This document shows, in pieces, positions 54,401 through 63,500 of a DNA stretch of 64,000 nt; the first letter of the stretch is position 1; each line of letters begins with the position of its first letter. Origin of the DNA: Planctomycetota bacterium. GTDB taxonomy: Bacteria > Planctomycetota > J058 > JAJDCQ01. Position numbers and translations under genes: made by a program. The notes below the pieces were generated by a model, which was not told where the DNA came from, ran no database searches, and saw nothing but the letters and a program-made list of their open reading frames with translations. The stretch covers positions 1 through 64,000 of the forward strand of contig JAJDCQ010000082.1 in NCBI GenBank assembly GCA_029260755.1. Direction: 5' to 3'.

Positions 54401-56283
54401 TGCGATCGCCGGGCGAGGACGCCCCCGCCGAGGCGACGGTGGAGCTGCCCGAGGGGCTGACGACCCTGACGATCGGGGCGCTCGCGCCCGACGCGCTCAC
54501 GCCGAGCTTCTTCCTCGACCGCTACATCGACGCCCTCGCCGGGCTCTACCGGATCGTCCTCGACGAGCCGCTCGCCAGCCTCGACTGGTACGAGTTCGTC
54601 CCGGTCGAGCAGCGCCTCGGCTACTACCGTCAGGCCGCGCGGGACGCGCCGCTCACCTACGAGCTGCGTCCGTCGTCGACGTCGGGCGAGGCGTCCCCGG
54701 AGGCGACGCCGACGCCGCCCGGGGACGAGGCGACGCTGCCCCGCTTCCTGAAGCTCATCGCGCGGCGGCCGTTCCCGCCGGTGCCGGCGTGGGTCGAGGA
54801 GGAGACCGAGCTTCGCTACGCCTTCGAGGACGCGGGCGCCGCCGTCGTCGCCTCCGGCACGATCGTGCTCCGGACGTTCCCGTCCGACCGCGACTTCTAC
54901 GACCACGTCGAGGGCGAGCGGAGCGAGTCGAACGTGCCGAGCGAGCCGGTCGAGCGCTTCCTCGTCGTCCCGGCCGACGCGGCGGCGGTGCGCTTCGAGG
55001 CGGGCGCCGGGCGGCTCGACCTGGCGCTGCTCGAGCGGGTGCCGGGGATCCGGAGCGTCTCCTTCACGCCCCAGGACCATCGCGAGCCGCCGGGCGTCGA
55101 CGCCTCCGACCTCAGCCACTCGAGCAACCGGTGGAAGGCGCTCGCGCCGGTCGACGCGGTCGCGCGGCACGACGCGGGGCGGCGCCCCACCGTCGTCGTC
55201 CAGCGCGAGGTCGTGCGCGAGGAGCCGCAGACGATCGAGGAGCTCGTCGCCGCCGACGACGTCGATGACTCGCCGGCGGAGCCCGCCGCCGGCGACGGGG
55301 GTGACGCTGGCGATGGCGAGGGCGCCGCGACGACGCCTCCCGGCCTGCAGCCCGAGGCGGTCGCGCCGAACGACTACCGCGAGCGGCGCCCCGTGCTCGA
55401 GCCGGTCCGGCTCGCCGCCGAGGAGCGCGACGCCCTCCCGTGGCGACCGAGCCTCCTCGCCGTCGTCGAGCCGGGCGACCCGGTGCCGTTCGACGTCGTC
55501 AACTGGGCGCTCCCGGGGAGCGATGTCCCCGGCATCGTCCGGATCGTCTACGACCTCGGCGAGGCGGCCGGCGAGTCCGGCGGCTTCCCCCGGATCGCGG
55601 TGAAGGTCGACGGCGAGGAGCGCCTCGCCCAGGCGCCGCTCCAGCGCTCGGGGACGCTGCTGGTCGCGGGCGTCGCGCCGGGCCGCCGCACGATCGAGAT
55701 CGCGTGCGACGCGCCCGGGTCCCGGTTCTACGTCGGCCAGCGACCCGCCCCGCGGGAGGCCAGCGGCGACGGCGACGGCGGCGACGACGACCCTGGGCGC
55801 CCGGTGCTGCGCGAGCGCGTCCTCTACGCGTTCGCGTTCGAGGCGCCCGACGAGGCGGGCGTCGTCCGCGCCCGGATGCCCGTGCGCGTTCACAAGGACG
55901 AGGCCGACGACCTGACCCTCAACCTGTCGCTCTACGTCCCCGTCGGCGTCGATCCGGCCGACCTCTCCGTCAGGATCCGGCACCTGCCCGAGCCGGGCGC
56001 GTTCCGGGCCGGGGTCGCGACCGAGCGCTACACCGTCCCCGAGCGCCTGTTCTTCTTCGGCGAGGGCGAGCCGCTCACGGTGATCGATCAGGCGCGCCTC
56101 GAGCCGCTCGAGCTCGTTCGATGGAAGCTGCACTACACCCTCCGTGGCGACCTCGTCGCGGGCACCCACGAGGTGCTGATCGAGCTCGACGGAGTCTCCG
56201 AGGCGTTCGCGCGCCTGATCGTGTTCCGGCCTCGCGACGTGGAGCGCGACCGGGCGAAGTTCCAGTCGTTGCGGGAGGAGTGA
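51478..56283 (+). CDS. Very large exported or membrane-anchored protein, unrecognised
   Basis: 1601 residues, GTG start one base after the membrane-protein stop. An N-terminal hydrophobic segment (LLALVAALSAVVVYRSGVLD) is a signal anchor or signal peptide. The rest is rich in beta-strands, with Arg/Glu-flanked repeats such as YYGLR/LRPGRYRLVMRLLGEGE and VAVRFSLLDRARF. It probably contains a string of beta-sandwich domains. No catalytic motif, cysteine cluster or membrane segment is seen in the body. A charged Asp/Gly linker lies near residues 1260-1285. Position in a tightly packed operon with a PgsC-like protein suggests a periplasmic partner of a polymer export apparatus. Function unknown. 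Confidence 0.8.
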   Translation: MKLAAWRGLSGPRLLALVAALSAVVVYRSGVLDPGEGSPEQRAAQRKVDLATRAPAYEIRGDLPARFRLRSDDHEIRIITNLVIPDDEDAVRAEMRFYGLRVRVTDEDGEEVWAGVFWERTKKTRERAPKELIDSEDAFFIGSSETPADSRSTHLYVSDLVARGAVHLEITPEVAEGYPILVRCFRQERLDPAKAQQRWEKYVSRHMTERLSPYNSFGPEVAQHEERLRFLSERWLRLPPEGDPQTDYVLRPLYVTDFRKQQRTIERDDAPRGVDGGPGRHLGINVVGPCDLSVEVTADADPAAILAPDEPRLLRIEGFNEQGRIVDAIHRIEGEGASYQLLLLKVPAGVATFTVAPLNFAGNFRFYMDKLHLLGGQEISRVVGRSGGRGWYEIRPDFGAVRYWNARRDPIGGDDGPAIADRLPGEGAPIVARVEHQSREDVAELMISARIGIPPGDAGATQLFSFSYELLDEGGGVVHTEELSGSARPSLFSHYVDPGRDTASVPSEEVHFRIIVPKAATQIRLWSDEDVGLALFSRLRLRKELVYVPEDYPKSAEIRRSRLAFGRPKSKIWFYFRPLNYRELVAERRDVRVAYQRRLLESRERERDPTQFSNFGRFLAPIGLPERETLWEELSVEPGKPIVGRSSTWSRVAPFVDETVRVHDFLNPENERPIPLPIVWARLTGETVVRVGRDDGAERRADEEAARPLLVIVYVDGEKRVEELVSGRAGQLDAGFVGQGARAVRVEVFERGDDDVFEPIDPGAFVVLANAPHAERIEGHWAERETHRLVRGRPITLEINKRTVEPVSLNVSSFFRPPVDEDGHEPARYEIEAELSREERTDTGEVRPIALETRVFSIVCPTPDEGIVLGESGTLFRVGQAFFYGLRSDLRPGRYRLVMRLLGEGEVAVRFSLLDRARFRLDRQRWARVNVKGPARLRIEVPIGAELRERGVDTVRLLLKRQRFDEPAVLRDLILRSPGEDAPAEATVELPEGLTTLTIGALAPDALTPSFFLDRYIDALAGLYRIVLDEPLASLDWYEFVPVEQRLGYYRQAARDAPLTYELRPSSTSGEASPEATPTPPGDEATLPRFLKLIARRPFPPVPAWVEEETELRYAFEDAGAAVVASGTIVLRTFPSDRDFYDHVEGERSESNVPSEPVERFLVVPADAAAVRFEAGAGRLDLALLERVPGIRSVSFTPQDHREPPGVDASDLSHSSNRWKALAPVDAVARHDAGRRPTVVVQREVVREEPQTIEELVAADDVDDSPAEPAAGDGGDAGDGEGAATTPPGLQPEAVAPNDYRERRPVLEPVRLAAEERDALPWRPSLLAVVEPGDPVPFDVVNWALPGSDVPGIVRIVYDLGEAAGESGGFPRIAVKVDGEERLAQAPLQRSGTLLVAGVAPGRRTIEIACDAPGSRFYVGQRPAPREASGDGDGGDDDPGRPVLRERVLYAFAFEAPDEAGVVRARMPVRVHKDEADDLTLNLSLYVPVGVDPADLSVRIRHLPEPGAFRAGVATERYTVPERLFFFGEGEPLTVIDQARLEPLELVRWKLHYTLRGDLVAGTHEVLIELDGVSEAFARLIVFRPRDVERDRAKFQSLREE

Positions 56284-56288
56284 GACCG

Positions 56289-57500
56289 ATGACGCGCCCG
56301 CTCCCGTTCGTCGCTCTTCTCGCCGCCGGGGTCGCCCTCGGCGCCGTCGGGCTCGGCTGCCCGGCCGAGGGCGGCTCGCCGGGCAGCGGCGAGGGGGCGA
56401 CCCCGACGCCGGGCGCGGGCGCGGGCGGCGATGCGACCGCGGGCGCCGCCGGCACCTCGCCGGCCGGCGGAGCGCCCGAGGGCGGCGCGGGCGCGGCGGA
56501 CGCCAAGCGTGGTTCGGGGGGCGCGGCGACCGGCGGCGGGATGATCGGCGCGGCCCACGCCTACTCGCTCTCGCCGGCGGCGCGCTACGCGACGCCGAGC
56601 ATCGTCGGCGGCCGGGACGACCTCGTCGAGCTCGTCGGCGCCGCGCAGCGCCGCGGGCGCGATCAGCGCTACCTCGTTCCGACGCGAGCCGAGGTCGCCG
56701 AGATGCGGGCGATCGTCCGCGAGCTCGTCCCGCGCCTCCGCCGAGCGGGCGCCGTCGACGTCGACGACCTCGACGAGCGGGCCGGTCGCCTCGGCCTCCA
56801 GCTCGTGAAGTTCCGGAGCCTCGCGGGCTCGTTCGTGATCGTGCGCGAGCTCGAGGGGCTCGAGCGCGGCGCCGGGATCCTGGTCCTGCGCGGCGGGGAC
56901 GCGCCGCGCCCGCTCGCGGTGATGGCGCCGCATTGCTTCGAGGACGACGCGACCGGACGGATGGCGCTCCGGTTCTTCCTCGAGACCGACGCGGCGGCGC
57001 TCCTCCTCAACACGGTGAGGCGCGACGCGCCCGTCCTGAACCCGTCGGAGCTCGGCGGGATGGAGCGGCCGGCCGACCTCGCGTTCGCGGAGCGGAGCTT
57101 CTTCCTCGCGGCGACCGAGGCGCTCGCCGCCGCGCACGAGCGGGCCGCCTTCGTCCAGCTTCACGGCTGGGAGCACGAGGAGTGTCCCGAGGTCGGCGCC
57201 GAGGTGGCCGCGGTGCTGAGCCGCGGCAACGCCTACCTCTCCGAGGACCTGGCGCTCGACCGGCTGGTCGACGAGCTCCGCGCGCTCGTCGGCGACGAGG
57301 CGGCCGTGGCGCGGTTCGGCCGCGAGGTCCGGGCGCTCGGCGGGACGAACAACGTCCCCGGCGGCTTCATCAACGCCTACTCCGACGACCGCTTCTATCA
57401 CCTCGCCTTCGACCGGTCGCTCCGCGCGCGCCTCGAGGACGACGCCCTCTTCCGTCGGAACCTGGCGACCTCGCTCCGGCGCCTGAGCGACGGCGGCTGA
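56289..57500 (+). CDS. Lipoprotein with M14/poly-gamma-glutamate-hydrolase-like domain
   Basis: 403 residues from ATG 56289, five bases after the previous stop. The signal peptide (LPFVALLAAGVALGAVGLGC) has a lipobox GLGC with Cys at residue ~24; a Gly/Ala/Pro-rich spacer to ~95 follows. The domain at ~150-400 has H215xxE218 (APHCFEDD) and H292 in QLHGW, the HxxE...H ligand arrangement of zinc carboxypeptidases of the M14 type and the related poly-gamma-glutamate hydrolases. The same domain, without the histidines, occurs twice in the PgsC-like protein of this operon. Enzymatic activity is inference; a structural comparison would test it. Confidence 0.75.
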   Translation: MTRPLPFVALLAAGVALGAVGLGCPAEGGSPGSGEGATPTPGAGAGGDATAGAAGTSPAGGAPEGGAGAADAKRGSGGAATGGGMIGAAHAYSLSPAARYATPSIVGGRDDLVELVGAAQRRGRDQRYLVPTRAEVAEMRAIVRELVPRLRRAGAVDVDDLDERAGRLGLQLVKFRSLAGSFVIVRELEGLERGAGILVLRGGDAPRPLAVMAPHCFEDDATGRMALRFFLETDAAALLLNTVRRDAPVLNPSELGGMERPADLAFAERSFFLAATEALAAAHERAAFVQLHGWEHEECPEVGAEVAAVLSRGNAYLSEDLALDRLVDELRALVGDEAAVARFGREVRALGGTNNVPGGFINAYSDDRFYHLAFDRSLRARLEDDALFRRNLATSLRRLSDGG

Positions 57501-57510
57501 TCGGCGATCG

Positions 57511-60500
57511 ATGAAACGGGTCCGGCCGGCCAGCGTCCGTCTCGCCGCCGTCGCGGCGCTCCTCCTCCTCGCCGGGGGATGCGCGAGCGTCGGCTCCCCG
57601 CTCCCGCGCGGGTCCGGGGTGTGGCGGCGGTGGCACGCGGTGCCCGGCCCGACCGTGGTCTGGCGCGAGGGGAGCCACGGGGCGCGCCTCGAGCGGCTCG
57701 ACACGGCCGACCGCTACCTCCTCCGAGGCGTCGACGACGCGCTGGTCGTCCGCGCCGAGCCCGGCGCCGTCCTCCGGTTCGCGCCGGTCGATCCGAGCTC
57801 GGCCGGTCGCATCCGGGTCGAGCGGCTCCACGCGTTCGGCGGCTGGGTGGCCGCGATCGTCGAGCCGGCGCTCGCCGACGACGTCGCCGCGGCGCCGGGC
57901 GAGCGGATCGTCTCGACCCCGCCCGGGCTGCCGACCCACTTCCGGGTGAGCCTCGAGGCGCCGCCCGACGGCGGCGCGCCCGTCGCGGTCGAGGTGATGA
58001 CCTTCCAGCGGATCGAGCGGGTTCAGCCCGAGTACTGGGAGCGGCTCGAGGATCGGGCGCGGCGCGCCTTCCTCGCGCGAGCGGCGCCGCGGCCGGGCGA
58101 CCTGACCGAGCGGTCGAGCCCCGATCAGCGGTTCCGCGCGTTCGGCGAGGAGATCGCGTCGCTCGTGCCGTGGGCGGTCGAGGGCGCCAGCGCCGCCGGT
58201 GGAGACGGAGGCGGAGGCGGAGGCGGAGGGGCCGGCCCCGGCGACGGGCTCGCGCGGGCGGTCTCGGCCCTCGTCCTCGGACGGTACTACCTGTTCGATC
58301 TCGCCGCGCGCGCCGACGACGGCGCGTGGGCGTTCGACGAGGAGCCGATCGAGCGCGCCGATCGGGCCCGCGTCGCGACGGTCGGCGAGGAGGCGGAGGG
58401 CTGGCTCGAGCAGAGCGACCGCGCCGAGCCGGTGGAGCTGACGGTCTCGGGGCCGGCGCTCCTCCGGATCGACAGCCGGCTCGTCCTCGGCGACTTCGAA
58501 CGCGAGCGGTTCGGGAGCTACGAGCTCGCGGTGGGAGAGGGCGACGCGCGCGTCCTCCGCGAGCTCGTCTGGACGCAGATCGACGACGCCCTCGGCCTCG
58601 TCCGCGACGACCGGGAGCGGCCGCTCTGCCGCTCGCGGCGCGTCCACCTGGTCGTCCCACCCGGGGAGCATCGCTACGCGATCGCGACCGACGCGCCCGC
58701 GCTCCTGCGGGTCGTCGTCCGGCGGAAGCGGCTCCACGTCGCGGACGCCTTCCTCGACCGCGAGGACCCGGCGGCCCATCTCGACCGGGCGCGGTCGGCG
58801 GCGAGCGAGGTCGTCGCCGCATCGGGCGATGACGCGAGCGAGGCGCGTCGCGGCCACTACATCCTCGCGGCGGTCGCCGACGCGGTCGGCGATCGCGACG
58901 CCGTCGCGCGCGAGCTCGATCGGATCGAGAGCCTCGCGCCGCGCTCGTCCGGTCGCGGCGATCACCTCCTCGACCTCGCCGCGGCCCGGCTCCGGGCGAA
59001 GCTCGCCGCCGAGCGGGGCGATGTCGCGGGGGCGCGCGCGCTCCTCGATGCGGCGATCGAGCGGGTCGCCGCGCCGCCCTCGCCGATCGCGCCGTGGATG
59101 CTCGAGCTTGCCGCGCGCGGGGCGCGCGTCGACGGCGGAGCGGCCGTGCCGGTCGCCTCGAGCCTCGTCCGGATCGGGCGCGCGTTCGCCGATGCCCCGA
59201 GACGCTCGTCGCCGCGCTCCGGCGACGGTCCGGCCGCCGCGGACGATTCCGGGCGGCCCGATGGGGAGCTCGTCTCGGTGCCCCACGACGCGGCGGCGAT
59301 GGCGCTCGCGCGCGCGGTCGGAGGACCGCTCGGCGCGGTGACGGCCGCGAGGATCGACCCGGTCGAGCTCCGGGCGCCGCCGACGCCGCTGCCGTTCGCC
59401 GGCGCGGTCGGCCGGACGGCGCGCGCGGTCGTCGGGCGCCGCCTCGGCGGCGGCGATCCGGTCGCGGCGTGGCGGTCGGCCCACGGGCGGGTCGAGCTCG
59501 ATGCTCTGCTTCCGCTCGAGGGGAGCGCCGCCGGCCTCGCCGGGCGCATCGGCGGGGAGGGCGCGCGGAGAGCGAGGCGGGAGCGGGCGCGCGCGGAGCT
59601 CCTCGGCCGCGGTCGCTTCTCGGATCCGGTCGCGGCGAGCGCGCCGCCGATCGTCGGGCCGGCCTTCGCCATCGGGCGGGCCGTGGCGGCCCGGGCGCTG
59701 GGCGGATCGGCGGCGGAGGCCGACGAGCCGCCGGCGTGGATGACCTCGACCATCGTGAAGCGCGCGCGCCTCGAGGCGGCCGGGCTGCTCGTCGCCGAGG
59801 GGCGCGTCCTCGACGCGGCGGAGCGCTACGAGCAGGTGATCGGGGGCGACCCCGACGACGCGACGGCGCGGCTCGGGCTGGTCGGCGCGCTGCTCGAGCT
59901 CCACGGCGACGAGACGCGCGAGCCGCTCGCTCTCGCCCACGTCCACGACCTCCTCGCGCGCGTCCCGGGGCTCGACGACGCGCGGCGACACTGGCGGACC
60001 GCCTACTACGTCGCGAGCTACTGGCAGGACCTCGCGCCGCTCCGGAAGCCGGCCGGCCGCCGGGTGCGCGCGACCCTCCCGGTGCGGACGATCGACGAGC
60101 AGACCGAGGCGGACCTCGAGGCAGCGTCGGTCAGCGGCGGCGTGGCGGGGAGCTATCGGGTTCCCCTCGACCGGGCGTTCGAGGTCGAGGCGGACCTCGC
60201 CGTCGAGGACGGGGCGGTGTGGGCCACCCTCCTGGTGCTGCCGCCGGCCGACGCGCGGCGGGGCCGGTGGCTGCCGTCGCGCTCGGCGGCGAACGAGGAC
60301 GAGCCGAGCGGCCGCCTGCTCGTGATCCGCGCGGTCGACGCGCGCGCGCCGATCCTCGAGCTGCCGCTCCTCGGCGGGGCGGACGAGCTCGAGCTGCGCC
60401 TGCCGGTCGGCGTCCCGCTGATGGCATCGATGAGCGGCGTCGGCGAGGACGAGACGCCCCCCGAGGTGGTCATCCGCGGCCAGGTGCGCCTCGTCGAGGA

Positions 60501-63500
60501 CGGCCTCGGCCGGTCGCTCCTGCCGCGGGTCGGGCTGGTGACGCTCCATCCGCTCGGGCACCCCGGCGACGGCGGCCTCGAGTTCCGGTTCCTGCCGAGC
60601 GAGCGGACGAGCTTCCTGCGCCTGACGGTCGTGCTCGAGGGGGCCCGGGGCGAGGGCGGCTGGCTCCATCTCCGCCTCAACGGGGAGCCGATCGATCCCG
60701 TCCGCCTCGGCCTCCGCGCGGTCGAGCGGGCGCTCATCGAGGAGGGCGCGGCGCAGCCGCTCGCGATGGGGAGCGAGGCGCTCCGGGTCTATCGCTTCCG
60801 GATGGCGGTGCCGCCGCGGACCGAGGCCGTGAGCGCGACGTGGGTCGCCGATCCGGCGCCCGCCGGCGACGCGCCCACCGACGACGCGGTCGCCGACGAC
60901 GCGGTCGAGACGACCTCCGGGGCGGCGCCGACGGCATCGCGTCGCGTCGCGGCGCCGGCGGCGCTCGGGGCGATCGCCGGGGCGGGCGGCGCGGGAGCGC
61001 GGGCGCCCGATCGGAGCCCCGCGACGGCGGCGATCGGCGGCCCGCTCGGCGCGGCGCGCGGCGCTCCGCGCGCATCGACGGGCGGCGAGCTCGCCGAGCT
61101 CGAGGAGGCCGTCGCGTACCTGCAGCTCGACGTCCGTCGCCAGCGACGGCGCGCGGCGGGGCTCTCCGAGGTCACCGAGATGAGCGCGCCGGCGAGCTCC
61201 CGCCCGGCCGGACCGGCGCCGGCGATCCTCGTCGAGGCCGAGGCGGCGCTCAAGACCGTCGACCAGCGCCCCCCCGAGACGCACGAGGCGGCGCTCCTCG
61301 ACATCGTGCGCGCCGGGTCGAGGGCGCTCGCGAGCATCGCGGTGCGGCGCGCGTCGCCCTCGGCGATCGCGGCCGAGCTCGAGGAGCCGCGCGGCGATGA
61401 CGGCGGGGACACGCCGCCCGCCGACGAGTCCGCCGACGAGCCCGACGCGATGCCCAATGGCGGGGGCGCCTCGAACGGCGGAGACGTCGACACGGGTCCC
61501 GACGCTCCGTCGCCCGCCGGCCCGCTCGGCATCGTCCGGGGCTCGGCGCGCGCGCTCGACTCGACGGCGCCGCGCCGGGCGCCCGTCGCGGACGACCCGG
61601 GCGACGGGCCCGTCCCGGTGCGGCGGCTCGCCGAGCGGTTCTCGCAGCGGGAGGCCGAGCGGCGCGCGTCGCGGACCGCCCGCGTCGCGACCCTGGCCCG
61701 GGCGATCGGCGAGACGGCGCATCGCCGGGCGTTGGTGCTCGCGGCCGAGGCCGCGGCGGCCTCCAGCGCCGAGGAGCGCGACGCGGCGGTCGAGCGCCGC
61801 GACGACGAGGCCGGGGCCTCGCTCGGCGCCGCGCTCGACTGGGACCACACGGTCGCGCGGGCCAGGTTGCTCCGGGGGCGGGCGCTCCTCAAGCTCGGCG
61901 AGCTCCGGCTCGGGATCGCCGACCTCCTCGCCGCGCGAGATGCGGCGCCGGCCGGGAGCGCGGTCCGGAGCGAGGCGCTCGGCTGGCTCGGGCTCGCCTA
62001 CGCGCAGGAGGGCGAGGAGTACCGCGCCCTGCGCGCGTTCGACGAGGCGCTCGCCGAAGGCGCCGCCGAGGGTCCGATCCGGCTCGCCCTCGCGGGCGTC
62101 CTCGGCGCGCTCGGGCGCTCGGACGAGGCGGCGCAGCGGCTCGAGGCGTGGCTCGCGAAGGAGCCGGCGGACGCGGAGGCGTGGGTCGCCCTCGGGCGGG
62201 CGCGTCTCCAGGGCGGGCTTCCGGGCGCGGACGAGGCGTTTCTCCGGGCGATCGCCGTCGACCCCGACGGCCGCGCGGCGCGGCGGGGCGCCTACTTCCA
62301 CGGCGTGGTGGTGCATCGCCGCGGCGACCGGGCGCGGGCGGCGTCGGTGCTGCGGCGCCTCGTCGAGACGCTCCCCGAAGGCGTGCCCGAGGCGGCCGAC
62401 CCCGCGTCGCCCGCTCGCGTGCGTCTCGCCGAGCTCGCGACGATCGAGGAGGTCGCGCCGGCCATCGAGGCGCTGAGGGCGGGGGGAGCGCTCGACGGAG
62501 ACACCCTCGCCCGGGTCGTCGACGCGGCGACGCTCGACGAGCTGTGGCCGGTCCGGGTGGCCGACGACGACTGGGTCGCCCTGCCGGGCGTGGCGATCGT
62601 CGACTACGCCCGCCGGGTGCGCTTCTACAGCCGCGAGGTCGGGCGGGCGAGCTTCTACTATGCGGTGAGCGATCGCGAGGCCGTCGAGCTGGTCGTCGAC
62701 GGCGTCGGGCACCTCCGCGTCGAGATCCGGCCCGACTGCCCGATCTGGAACGGCGAGGCGCGGCAGAGCCGCGCGATCCTCGTCCGGGTCCGGGAGCGCG
62801 GGCGCGTCGTCGCCGAGATCGCCCTCGATCCCGTCGTCGCCTCGGACGGGATCGAGGCGCCCGAGATGCGGAGCCTGGTGCCGGGTCGGAAGCGGTCGCT
62901 GACCCTCCCGGTCGGGGCCGGCCGCCGGAGGCTGCGGGTCGAGGTCGTCGGCGGGAGCGCGCACATCCGGCCCTACATCCTGCACCGGCGGTCGGACCTC
63001 CTCGACGCCGACCGCTTCGGAGCGACGCGGCTCTACGCCTGGCTCCTCGGCAAGCTCGAGGCGATCGACGCGGGTCGCGTGGCGTTCGCCCCCGCCGAGG
63101 GTGATCAGGATGAGGAGCCCGACGCCGAAGGGCTCGACGCCGAGCCGACCGACGCGTCCGAGCCCGTCCGCGCGTTCTACCGCGCGTTCCTCCGGCTCAA
63201 GCTCGGCCGCGGCGACGAGGCCGACGAGGCGACGCTCCGCGACGCCCTCGACGGTCCCGCCGCGCGGTCGCGCTTCCCCGCGGCGATGCAGGCGCGGGCC
63301 TGGCTCCTCCTCGACGAGCATCCGCGCGCGATTGGCGCGCTCGGCGTGGCGGTCGGGCGAGGCGAGCCGGGCCGGGCGGCGCTCCATCGCGCCGAGCTGT
63401 TCGTGCTGCTCGCCCGCGGCGCCGATCCGACGGCGGCCCTCGCCCTGGTCGCGGAGGAGCCGTCGCTGATCCCGCAGGTGCGCGCCGACATCTCGGTCGT

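Noticed and set aside
51424..56169. Open reading frame of 1581 codons on the minus strand
   Set aside because: Shadow of the 1601-residue plus-strand gene. Its composition is Asp/Arg/Val/Pro-rich, it overlaps the 3' end of the PgsC-like gene, and it has no signal, motif or ribosome binding site.
56289..57500. Lipoprotein as an ordinary surface lipoprotein of no special interest
   Set aside because: The HxxE and QLHGW pattern and its clear similarity to both soluble domains of the PgsC-like protein argue for a specific hydrolase-like role.
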